64,000 nucleotides of DNA from Xanthobacteraceae bacterium (GTDB taxonomy: Bacteria > Pseudomonadota > Alphaproteobacteria > Rhizobiales > Xanthobacteraceae), in assembly GCA_029266425.1 (NCBI GenBank), contig JAQSWY010000012.1, positions 62,001 to 126,000 on the forward strand, read 5' to 3'. The position numbers were made by a program, and so were the translations under genes. Shown one piece after another: positions 57,298 through 64,000 of the stretch. Under the pieces are notes generated by a model. The model searched no databases and was not told the origin of the DNA. It was given only the letters and a program-made list of their open reading frames with translations. How positions within the stretch are numbered: position 1 is the stretch's first letter; each line of letters starts with the position of its first letter.

Positions 57298-58898
57298 TTT
57301 CGTGCCAGAGAACCGATTTCTTCGGGCCCGCGCGCCCGCCCGTGATCGTTCGCGACGCCGCGATCGCCACCTCGCACCCGCTGGCGACCGCCGCCGGGCT
57401 GGAGATCCTGTCGGCCGGGGGCAATGCGGTCGATGCCGCCATCGCCGCGGTGGCGACGCAGTGCGTGGTCGAGCCGCACATGACCGGGATCGGCGGCGAC
57501 TGCTTCGTGCTCTATGCGCCGAAGGGCAAGCCGACCATCGCGCTGAACGGCAGCGGTCGCGCCCCGGCCGCGGTGTCGGTCGAGAAGCTGAAGTCGCTGG
57601 GGCTGGAAGGCGAGATCCCGAAGACCAGCGCACACGCCGTCACCGTGCCGGGCGCCATCTCGGCCTGGACCAGGCTCCACGCCGATCACGGTTCGCTGCC
57701 GCTGGAGCGGCTGTTCGCCCGCGCGATCGATTACGCCGAGAACGGCTATGCGATCACCCCGCGCGTCGCCTTCGACTGGGCGGACGATGCCGCGCTGCTC
57801 GCCGAGGACGCCAATGCGAGCGCCTTCTTCCTGCCGGGAGGCAAGGCGCCGCGGGCCGGCGACCGGCATGCCCAGCCGCTCCTCGGCCAGCGCCTGCGCG
57901 ACATCGCGACGAGCGGTGCGAGCGCCTTCTATGAGGGCGCGACCGGCGCCTCGCTGGTGAAATACCTGAACGGCCTCGGCGGCCTGCACACGCTCGAGGA
58001 TTTCGCCGAGGCCAAGGACGCCGCTTTCTACACCACGCCGATCTCGACCGATTTTCGCGGCTACACGGTGGAGGAATGCCCGCCCAACGGCCAGGGCCTC
58101 GCCGCCCTGATGCTGCTCGGCATCCTGCGCGAATTCGATCTCGGGCCGGATGTATCGATGGCCGACCGCGTGCACATCCACGCCGAGGCGACCAAGCTCG
58201 TCTATCACAATCGCGATGCGCTCATCGCCGATCCGGCGGCGATGACGGTGGCGGTCGAGAGCCTGCTGGCGCCCGAGACGGCGAAGCGGCTCGCCGCGCA
58301 CATCGACATGAAGCGGGCCCGTCCGCCGGTGCTGTGGGACGAGCCCGAGCACAGGGACACGGTGTATCTGTGCGTCGTCGACCGCGACGGCAACATGATC
58401 TCCTTCATCAATTCGCTGTTCCACTCCTTCGGCTCGACCCGCGTGGATCCCGCGACCGGCGTGCTGCTGCACAGCCGCGGCAACTCGTTCCGCCTGATCG
58501 AGGGCCATCCCAACGCCATCGGCCCCAAGAAGCGCCCGATGCACACCATCATCCCCGGCCTGCTGCGCAAGGACGGCGCGGCGTTCGGCGTGTTCGGGGT
58601 GATGGGGGGGCAATACCAGGCCGCCGGCCAGGCGGCGCTGCTCTCGGGATTGTTCGACCGCGGGCTCGACCCGCAGGCCGCGCTCGACGCGCCGCGCTCC
58701 TTCGCCTTCAACGGCGTGCTGGAGATGGAGCGGAGCTATCCCGACGCCGTGCTGGCGGATCTTGCGGCCCGCGGCCACGCCGTGCACCGCGCCGCCGAGC
58801 CGTTCGGCGGCGGCCAGCTGATCCTCGCCGACGCGGAGAAGGGTTGCCTGATCGCGGGATCGGACATCCGCAAGGATGGTTGCGCGCTGGGGTATTGA
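57294..58898 (+). CDS. Gamma-glutamyltransferase family protein
   Basis: 534 residues from GTG at 57294. The large-subunit part begins ATSHPLATAAGLEILSAGGN, then AVDAAIAAVATQCVVEPHMT and GIGGDCFVLYAPKGKP. The autocleavage and catalytic Thr is Thr356 in HRDTVYLCVVDRDGN. The small-subunit part includes RPMHTIIPGLLRKDGAAF, VMGGQYQAAGQAALL and PFGGGQLILA. No signal peptide is seen, unlike periplasmic Ggt, so a cytoplasmic hydrolase acting on a gamma-glutamyl or acyl-like amide is likely. It is the last of the overlapping genes; repeat A9 follows. Confidence 0.88.
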   Translation: MISCQRTDFFGPARPPVIVRDAAIATSHPLATAAGLEILSAGGNAVDAAIAAVATQCVVEPHMTGIGGDCFVLYAPKGKPTIALNGSGRAPAAVSVEKLKSLGLEGEIPKTSAHAVTVPGAISAWTRLHADHGSLPLERLFARAIDYAENGYAITPRVAFDWADDAALLAEDANASAFFLPGGKAPRAGDRHAQPLLGQRLRDIATSGASAFYEGATGASLVKYLNGLGGLHTLEDFAEAKDAAFYTTPISTDFRGYTVEECPPNGQGLAALMLLGILREFDLGPDVSMADRVHIHAEATKLVYHNRDALIADPAAMTVAVESLLAPETAKRLAAHIDMKRARPPVLWDEPEHRDTVYLCVVDRDGNMISFINSLFHSFGSTRVDPATGVLLHSRGNSFRLIEGHPNAIGPKKRPMHTIIPGLLRKDGAAFGVFGVMGGQYQAAGQAALLSGLFDRGLDPQAALDAPRSFAFNGVLEMERSYPDAVLADLAARGHAVHRAAEPFGGGQLILADAEKGCLIAGSDIRKDGCALGY

Positions 58899-58906
58899 GG
58901 CGTCCC

Positions 58907-59019
58907 CTGCTTCCAACATCCTTCGAGGCTCGCTCCGCGAGCACCTCGGGATGAGGCTGTTCTTTTAGATGCACCTCATCCTGAGGGGCCGCCAAAGCGG
59001 CCTCGAAGGATGCTCAAGC
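58907..59019. repeat. Family A dispersed palindromic repeat, copy 9
   Basis: CTGCTTCCAACATCC to CCTCGAAGGATGCTC. The right side is followed by two imperfect direct copies (AAGCCGGGCTACAGCATTGC and GAGCCCGGCTACGGCATTGC, to about 59056). Confidence 0.85.
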
Positions 59020-59137
59020 CGGGCTACAGCATTGCTTGAGCCCGGCTACGGCATTGCTGCTGCGCCTCTCGGCGGCCTTGCCCCGATGCGCCATTGGTGA
59101 GAAGGTAAGTATAGCTGTCCTAAGTCGGGAAACCCGC

Positions 59138-60781
59138 ATGGCCCTCACCGTCATCCAGCACGTGCTCGCCCGCCTGCGCGACATCGGCATCACCGACGTG
59201 TTCGGCGTGCCCGGCGACTTCGCCTTTCCGGTGAACGACGCCATCTGCAACCATCCCGACATGAACTGGATCGGCTGCGCCAACGAGCTCAACGCCGCCT
59301 ATGCCGCCGACGGCTATGCCCGGGTCAAGGGGGTGGGTGCGCTCTCCACCACCTATGGGGTCGGTGAACTCAGTGCCCTGGCCGGGGTCGCCGGCGCCTA
59401 TGCGGAGTATCTGCCGATCTTCCACCTCGTCGGCACGCCGCGCATGGCGGTGCAGCGCTCACGCGCGCTGGTGCACCACACGCTCGGCACCGGCGAATAT
59501 GATCTGTTCCGCCGCATGGCGGAGCCGGTAGTGGTCGGCCATGCGGTGATGACGCCGCAGAACGTCGCCTACGAGACCGAGCGGCTGATCGCCGAGGCGT
59601 TCTATCACCGCCGGCCGGTCTATATGGCGTTCCCGGCAGACCTCGCGAACCAGCCGGTGGTGAGCACCGCGCAGCCGGTGCCGCCGCCGGAGAGCGACCC
59701 CGCCATGCTGGAGGCGGCGACCGCGGCGATCGTCGCCGCGCTGGAGAAGGCCGGGACCGCCTGCATGCTGCCGGGGCTGCTGGTCGCCCGCGAGGGCCTG
59801 AACCAGCGCCTGCAGGCGCTGGTCGACGCCTCGGGGCTGCCGTTCGCCACCATGTTCCACGACAAGACCGTGCTCGACGAGCAGCAGGACGCCTATGCCG
59901 GCATGTATGACGGCGCGCTGATGAATGAGGAGGTCCGCGCCTTCGTCGAGGAGAGCGACCGGATCATCACCGTCGGCACGCTGATGACCGATTTCAACAC
60001 CGGCTCCTTCACCGCCCGGCTCGATCCGGCACGCACCATCGCAATCGAGCATCATCAGGTCAGCGTCGACGGCCGCTCCTATCCAAGCGTCGAGATCGGC
60101 GACATCCTGGCAAGCCTTGCCACGGCATTGCCGCGGCGCAGCTGGCGACGCCTCGGCGTGAATTCGCTCGGGCCCGTGGTCGGCGCGGGAGATGAACCGA
60201 TCACGGCGGAGACGCTCTATCCGCGCTGGGCCGATTTCATCGCGCCGGACGACATCGTGGTCGCCGAGACCGGCACCGCCTCGATGGGCCTCGGCTTCGC
60301 CCGCATGCCCTCCGGCGCCAATTTCTACAACCAGACGCTCTGGGGCGCGATCGGCTGGGCGACGCCGGCGGCGCTCGGCACCGCCGTTGCCGAGCGCAAG
60401 CGCCGCACCGTGCTGATCACCGGCGAGGGCTCGCACCAGCTCACCGTGCAGGAGATCAGCCAGTTCGGCCGATTGGGGCTGAAGCCGGTGGTGTTCGTGC
60501 TGAACAATGACGGCTACCTGATCGAGCGCCTGCTCTGCAAGGATCCGGAGATCGCCTATAACGACATCGCGCAGTGGCGCTATGCCGAGCTGCCGGCGGC
60601 GCTCGGCTGCGAAGGCTGGTTCACCGCCCGCGTCACCACCTGCGGCGAGCTCGATGCCGCGCTGCAGGCTGCCGCCCGCGCGGAGAGCGGCGTCTATATC
60701 GAGGTGGTCACCGGACGGTACGAGGCATCGCGGCTCTCCCTGACGCTGAGCGACAAGATGAAGGCGGCCGCGGCGGGCTGA
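59138..60781 (+). CDS. Thiamine-diphosphate-dependent 2-keto acid decarboxylase (pyruvate/indolepyruvate decarboxylase type)
   Basis: 547 residues from ATG at 59138. VFGVPGDFAFPVNDAI opens the first domain; Glu50 (GCANELNAAYAADGYAR) is the cofactor-activating Glu; His113-His114 (VHHTLGTGEYDLF) is the paired-His motif of PDC-type decarboxylases, not of acetolactate synthases. The diphosphate/Mg motif is GEGSHQLTVQEISQFGRLGL followed by NNDGYLIERL, with Glu for the more common Asp. It should release CO2 from a 2-keto acid to give an aldehyde. It is 239 bases after the GGT gene in the same direction; it might follow the D-2-hydroxyacid dehydrogenase in a pathway, but a repeat separates them. Confidence 0.88.
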   Translation: MALTVIQHVLARLRDIGITDVFGVPGDFAFPVNDAICNHPDMNWIGCANELNAAYAADGYARVKGVGALSTTYGVGELSALAGVAGAYAEYLPIFHLVGTPRMAVQRSRALVHHTLGTGEYDLFRRMAEPVVVGHAVMTPQNVAYETERLIAEAFYHRRPVYMAFPADLANQPVVSTAQPVPPPESDPAMLEAATAAIVAALEKAGTACMLPGLLVAREGLNQRLQALVDASGLPFATMFHDKTVLDEQQDAYAGMYDGALMNEEVRAFVEESDRIITVGTLMTDFNTGSFTARLDPARTIAIEHHQVSVDGRSYPSVEIGDILASLATALPRRSWRRLGVNSLGPVVGAGDEPITAETLYPRWADFIAPDDIVVAETGTASMGLGFARMPSGANFYNQTLWGAIGWATPAALGTAVAERKRRTVLITGEGSHQLTVQEISQFGRLGLKPVVFVLNNDGYLIERLLCKDPEIAYNDIAQWRYAELPAALGCEGWFTARVTTCGELDAALQAAARAESGVYIEVVTGRYEASRLSLTLSDKMKAAAAG

Positions 60782-60951
60782 CGAGACGGCAATTGCCGAA
60801 GATTCGAATCATTCTTCGCGCCCGTGCTTCAGGGAACTTTCATCTTCGGCCGGCGCACCTCAGGCTATCGTCATACTTCTCATTGGCAAGCATATGACCG
60901 CGCCCTAGTGTCTCTCCGGATCAGGGTAAGGCAGTGCTCGAGGTGAGGTGC

Positions 60952-62235
60952 ATGTTCGGTTCGAAGAAGGCAGGCGGAGTTCCCGTCTGGGCCGGCAACT
61001 GGTCGCGCATCACGGTTGCCGCCGTGCTCGGCTGGTCGACGATCATCCATCCGGTGCTGGCGCAGACGCCGCCGGCCGATCAGCAGGCGCCCGCCGGTCG
61101 CACCCTGCCGACCCCGCCGAGCCCTGCCGAGGCTACCAACGCCGCGGGGCAGAACGAGACCTATACGCTCGAAGAGCTCGAATATCTGCTTGGCCCTATC
61201 GCGCTCTATCCCGACCCTTTGCTGGCGCTGATCTTCCCGGCAGCGGCGCAGCCGCTCCAGATCGAAGAGGCCAGCCAGTGGCTGGCGGCCAATGCGGAGG
61301 CGGTGAAGAACAACGATTTCAGCGGTGCCGACGCCACCAATTGGGACGACGCGGTGAAGGGGCTGGCGCGCTTTCCCGATGTGATCGACATGCTGGCCGG
61401 CCATCTCGACTGGACCGAGTCGATCGGCGCGGCCTTCAAGCTGCAGCCGCAGGACGTCTCCACCGCGATCCAGAGCCTGCGCGCCAAGGCCGAGCAGGTC
61501 GGCAACCTCAAGACCACGGAACAGCAGGTGGTAACGACCCGCGGAGAGGGCAGCAACCGCGTGATCTATGTCGCCCCGGCCAATCCCGAGCGCATCTATG
61601 TGCCGGTCTATGATTCCTCCACGATCTACACCACGGCGGCGACCGCCGGGCTCGCCTTCCTGACCGGCTATCTGGTCGGCTCGAGCTGGAACAATCGCTG
61701 GGGATGGAACGACCGGCCGTGGAACTCGGTGTGGGTCTATCGGCCCGGCTGGCACCGGCCGCCGAACTGGCATCGCCCGCCGCCGCACCGGCCCCCCGGC
61801 TCATGGAAGCCGGATCGGCCCAACCGCCCCGGCCGCCCGGATCGTCCCGGACGACCGGATCGCCCGGGCTGGCGTCCGGACCGGCCCGGCGATCGTCCGG
61901 GTGACCGTCCTGGTGACCGTCCGGGCGCACGTCCCGACCGTCCGGGTGTGAACCCGGATCGCCCCGGGACCCGTCCCGATCGCCCCGACACCCGTCCCGA
62001 TCGCCCCGGCGCCCGTCCGGAGCGTCCCACGACGCGCCCGGAACGTCCCTCGGTTCGGCCCGGCAACGACCGGCGGCCGCAGTCTCGCCCGCAGCAGGCA
62101 CGGCCGCGGCCGCAGGCGCGGCCCTCGCGCCAGCAGGTCCGCCCGCGTCCGGAAGTTCGCCGCTCGCCGCAGCGTGCCCGTCCGAGTAACAATGTCCGGC
62201 GTCCGCCACGGGGGGTGCCGAATCGCCATCGCTGA
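60952..62235 (+). CDS. DUF3300 protein with Arg/Pro/Asp/Gly repeat tail
   Basis: 427 residues from ATG at 60952 (GGTGAGG ribosome site). A signal peptide (RITVAAVLGWSTIIHPVLAQ) leads a DUF3300 domain (about 70-235): YTLEELEYLLGPIALYPDPL then LALIFPAAAQPLQIEEASQW. A short apolar part WNNRWGWNDRPWNSVWVYRP follows. The last ~150 residues are a disordered repeat tail of RPDRPG, RPGDRPGD and RPERP units ending in RPRPQARPSRQQVRPRP-like segments. DUF3300 proteins are secreted with unknown roles; the cationic, proline-rich tail suggests binding to cell wall, LPS or nucleic acid. The tail should vary in length among relatives through unit gain and loss. Confidence 0.87.
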   Translation: MFGSKKAGGVPVWAGNWSRITVAAVLGWSTIIHPVLAQTPPADQQAPAGRTLPTPPSPAEATNAAGQNETYTLEELEYLLGPIALYPDPLLALIFPAAAQPLQIEEASQWLAANAEAVKNNDFSGADATNWDDAVKGLARFPDVIDMLAGHLDWTESIGAAFKLQPQDVSTAIQSLRAKAEQVGNLKTTEQQVVTTRGEGSNRVIYVAPANPERIYVPVYDSSTIYTTAATAGLAFLTGYLVGSSWNNRWGWNDRPWNSVWVYRPGWHRPPNWHRPPPHRPPGSWKPDRPNRPGRPDRPGRPDRPGWRPDRPGDRPGDRPGDRPGARPDRPGVNPDRPGTRPDRPDTRPDRPGARPERPTTRPERPSVRPGNDRRPQSRPQQARPRPQARPSRQQVRPRPEVRRSPQRARPSNNVRRPPRGVPNRHR

Positions 62236-62253
62236 CGCGGCACTGGAACAACA

Positions 62254-62277
62254 CGCCCCCGCCCTGCGGCGGGGGCG
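62254..62277 (+). terminator. GC-rich hairpin after the DUF3300 gene
   Basis: Perfect 10-bp stem CGCCCCCGCC / GGCGGGGGCG with CTGC loop, 18 bases after the stop at 62235. No T tract follows, so it may be a weak terminator or end-protecting structure. Confidence 0.5.
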
Positions 62278-62301
62278 TAGCCCGTTCGAGGGCGGGACAT
62301 C

Positions 62302-62976
62302 ATGCTATCGACCGACAGCTCGCTCCTGATGTTCATGGCGCTCTTCGCGCTCTACAGCCCGCTCGCCGCGCTTTCCGCCTATCTGCCGGTCGTCGGACGC
62401 TTTTCCCGAAGCGACCAGCTGCGGCTCGCCATCGGCCTCTTCATCAATGTCTCGGTCTTCGCTCTGGCCGCGGTGTGGATCGGCGAGCCGCTCCTCGGCC
62501 TGCTGGGCGTCACCACCGCCGCGCTTTCGGTCACCGGCGGCATCGCGCTGCTCTATGCCGGCATCCCGATGATGCAGGGCATCGACGAGAAGGCCGGCGC
62601 GAGCGAGCCGGTGGAGCACGCCCCGGCCCCCACTCTTGACGACCGTCAGGAGGACTGGCGCTCGGTGCTGTTCACGCCGATCACCTTTCCGCTCACCGTC
62701 GGCGGCACCTCGTTCGGGCTCATCGTCGCCTTCGCCGCCTCGGCGGACCAGGTGGTCGAGGACGCCTATCTCTCGATCGCCGGGATAGCCTATGCCGCGG
62801 TGACCGGCATCACCGTCTACGCCGCCGGCGAACTCAACCGCCATGTCTCCCACAAGGCGCGCGCCGCGCTCTCCCGCGTCGCCGGCATATTGCTTACCGC
62901 GATCGCGGTGTCGCTGGTCGCCAATGGCGGCACGAGGCTGGTCGTGGAGACGCTGGAATCTCTCGGCAAGATGTGA
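62302..62976 (+). CDS. MarC family membrane protein
   Basis: 224 residues with six membrane segments. The N-terminal half LFALYSPLAALSAYLPVVGR and the GGIALLYAGIPMMQGIDE segment, and the middle FTPITFPLTVGGTSFGLIVA, are the MarC/UPF0056 pattern. Function is unknown; it was once linked to multiple antibiotic resistance, but that link has not held. An acidic loop (EKAGASEPVEHAPAPTLDD) sits between helices 3 and 4. The ATG at 62302 follows GAGGGCGGGAC. It lies 71 bases before the AI-2E transporter gene, in the same direction. Confidence 0.83.
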   Translation: MLSTDSSLLMFMALFALYSPLAALSAYLPVVGRFSRSDQLRLAIGLFINVSVFALAAVWIGEPLLGLLGVTTAALSVTGGIALLYAGIPMMQGIDEKAGASEPVEHAPAPTLDDRQEDWRSVLFTPITFPLTVGGTSFGLIVAFAASADQVVEDAYLSIAGIAYAAVTGITVYAAGELNRHVSHKARAALSRVAGILLTAIAVSLVANGGTRLVVETLESLGKM

Positions 62977-63047
62977 TCGTCCGATCGATGGCGGTATCAT
63001 CTTGAAGTCCTAACCGGATATGGTGGCCGGCACGAACTGGAACAGCC

Positions 63048-64000
63048 ATGGGCGAACGCACCAGCCGCATCCTGCTCGGTATTTCCACGACGATCCTGGT
63101 AGCCGGGGCGCTCTTTCTGGCGCGTTCGGTGGTGGCGCCGGTGGCGTTCGCGCTGTTCGTCATCGCCCTGGTCTGGCCACTGCAATCGCGGCTGCAGGCG
63201 CGCATGGCCAAGCTGCCGGCGATGGCGATCACGCTCGTCGTCACCGTCCTCGTCATCATGGCGCTGGGCTACATGATCGTATGGGGTTTCAGCCAGGCCG
63301 GGCACTGGCTGATCGTCAATGCCGGCCGGTTCCAGGCGCTCTATATCGAGGCCGCGGCGTGGCTCGAGGAGCACGGGCTTTATTCCGCCGGCACGCTCGC
63401 CGAGACCTTCAATGTCAGCTGGCTGATCCGCGTCTTCCAGGGGCTCGCGGCGCGGCTCAACGGCATGGTCGGCTTCGCCGTGGTGACGCTGATCTTCGTC
63501 ATGCTCGGCCTGCTGGAGGCCGGCATCATGCAGGCCAAGCTGGCGAGCGAGGCCGGCGAGACTGGGCGCCAATTGCTGCGCGCCAGCGCCGCCACTGCGG
63601 TGAAGTTCCGCAAATACATGGTGGTGCGCACCATCATGAGCGTGCTCACCGGCCTCGCCATCTGGGCCTTCAGCGCCGCGCTCGGACTGGAACTGGCGCT
63701 CGCCTTCGGCGTCATCGCCTTCGCGCTGAACTACATCCCTTTCATCGGGCCGCTGGTGTCGACGCTGCTGCCCACCTTCTTCGCGCTGGCGCAATTCGGC
63801 TCGTGGCAGATGGCGGTGGTGGTGTTCCTCGCCATGAACGTCATCCAGTTCTTCAGCGGCTCCTATATCGAGCCGCGCGTCGCCGGCAAGGCGCTCGCCA
63901 TGTCGCCCTTCCTGGTGTTGCTGTCCGTGTTCTTCTGGGCCTTCATGTGGGGCATTGCCGGTGCCTTCATCGGCGTGCCGCTGGTGATCGCCGCCCTCAC
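63048..64000 (+). CDS. AI-2E (PerM/YhhQ-type) family transporter, partial
   Basis: 317 residues in the window, open at the right edge. It starts MGERTSRILLGISTTILVAG from ATG at 63048. Family features: a pair of helices at the N-terminus (VVAPVAFALFVIALVWPLQS), a soluble insert in the middle (LEEHGLYSAGTLAETFNVSW), and the conserved second half NYIPFIGPLVSTLLPTFFAL and SGSYIEPRVAGKALAMSPFL. Family members include TqsA and Na+/H+ antiporter-type proteins, so the substrate is uncertain. Confidence 0.87.
   Translation, partial: MGERTSRILLGISTTILVAGALFLARSVVAPVAFALFVIALVWPLQSRLQARMAKLPAMAITLVVTVLVIMALGYMIVWGFSQAGHWLIVNAGRFQALYIEAAAWLEEHGLYSAGTLAETFNVSWLIRVFQGLAARLNGMVGFAVVTLIFVMLGLLEAGIMQAKLASEAGETGRQLLRASAATAVKFRKYMVVRTIMSVLTGLAIWAFSAALGLELALAFGVIAFALNYIPFIGPLVSTLLPTFFALAQFGSWQMAVVVFLAMNVIQFFSGSYIEPRVAGKALAMSPFLVLLSVFFWAFMWGIAGAFIGVPLVIAAL

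Noticed and set aside
57258..58919. 553-residue minus-strand open frame opposite the GGT gene
   Set aside because: GGT on the plus strand has the catalytic Thr and both subunit motifs; the antisense product has none.
61800..62235. Possible CRISPR-like array in the repetitive DNA
   Set aside because: The repeats are short, irregular codon-level units within a coding frame (RPDRPG), with no spacers and no cas genes.

Overview
This window is GC-rich chromosomal DNA from an alphaproteobacterium, most likely Hyphomicrobiales (a Xanthobacteraceae-type such as Ancylobacter or Starkeya would fit; this genus guess is inference). The evidence is the lipid A gene order (cysQ-like, DUF4170, DUF374, waaA, lpxK), DUF6101, a tRNA-His with A73 and no paired G-1, a CtrA-type TTAA-N7-TTAA box, a GGAAC-type general stress promoter, and many intergenic palindromes of kinds common in this order. 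I see no phage, plasmid, IS transposase or CRISPR array.

Layout. 1-4.9 kb: partial PQQ-type sorbosone dehydrogenase (-), a TauE/SafE exporter with a TIGR02186 partner, then the Co/Ni detoxification pair dmeR-dmeF with an exact G-tract operator. 4.9-6.6 kb: AtzE/AtzG-type amidohydrolase pair (-). 6.9 kb: tRNA-His. 7.1-11.1 kb: PHB-depolymerase-like esterase, SHOCT protein, GFA protein, methyltransferase, DUF6101. 11.3-15.6 kb: lipid A/Kdo block. 15.7-18.1 kb: DUF892 stress protein and Na/Pi cotransporter. 18.2-24.1 kb: a divergent partner-switching module (STAS and anti-sigma-type kinase on one side; substrate-binding protein, two small membrane sensors and a SpoIIE phosphatase on the other). 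24.3-26.0 kb: NCS2 nucleobase permease with an unusual C-terminal domain. 26.5-32.5 kb: sulfonate uptake and desulfonation operon. 32.7-34.8 kb: UvrD-like helicase. 34.9-38.5 kb: ECF42 sigma operon (VOC, BNR-repeat protein, MoaD/ThiS-like, YciI/DGPF, sigma) with a matching promoter. 38.7-39.5 kb: an FtsX permease remnant and a small Tat protein. 39.9-43.3 kb: GGDEF-EAL protein divergent from a FeeM/AHL-synthase-like acyltransferase with a CtrA box. 43.4-46.7 kb: hydrolase, methyltransferase, FadL porin. 46.9-58.9 kb: LysR regulator, LysR-type box, and a tightly overlapping uptake/catabolic operon. 59.1-64 kb: keto-acid decarboxylase, DUF3300 protein, MarC protein, partial AI-2E transporter.

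The best candidate for an undescribed system is the 47.9-58.9 kb operon. It joins RidA, a Liv-type ABC importer with LivH and LivM fused, a ureohydrolase-fold protein lacking two conserved active-site histidines, a Rieske oxygenase, a D-2-hydroxyacid dehydrogenase, a LigI-like amidohydrolase and a gamma-glutamyltransferase. Seven successive junctions overlap by 1-4 bases, so it is probably one pathway for an imported nitrogen-containing compound whose identity I cannot name. Second candidates are the SBP-linked partner switch, the ECF42 operon and the CtrA-boxed FeeM-like gene.

Most intergenic space is filled by dispersed palindromes: family A (about 100-117 bp, ends CATCCTTCGAGG / CCTCGAAGGATG), family B (70-137 bp, ends CGTCATCCC / GGATGACG), family C (about 50 bp, AGCATGATC / GATCATGCT) and one family D copy. 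One family B copy is interrupted by a compact three-hairpin insert. Stretches over 300 bases without an intact gene are 1236-1664 (palindrome, A copy), 6586-7157 (A copy, tRNA, C copy, hairpin), 16205-16513 (divergent promoters), 26024-26474 (A and B copies, operator), 38467-39186 (promoter, B copy, pseudogene, A copy) and 39472-39926 (B and A copies).
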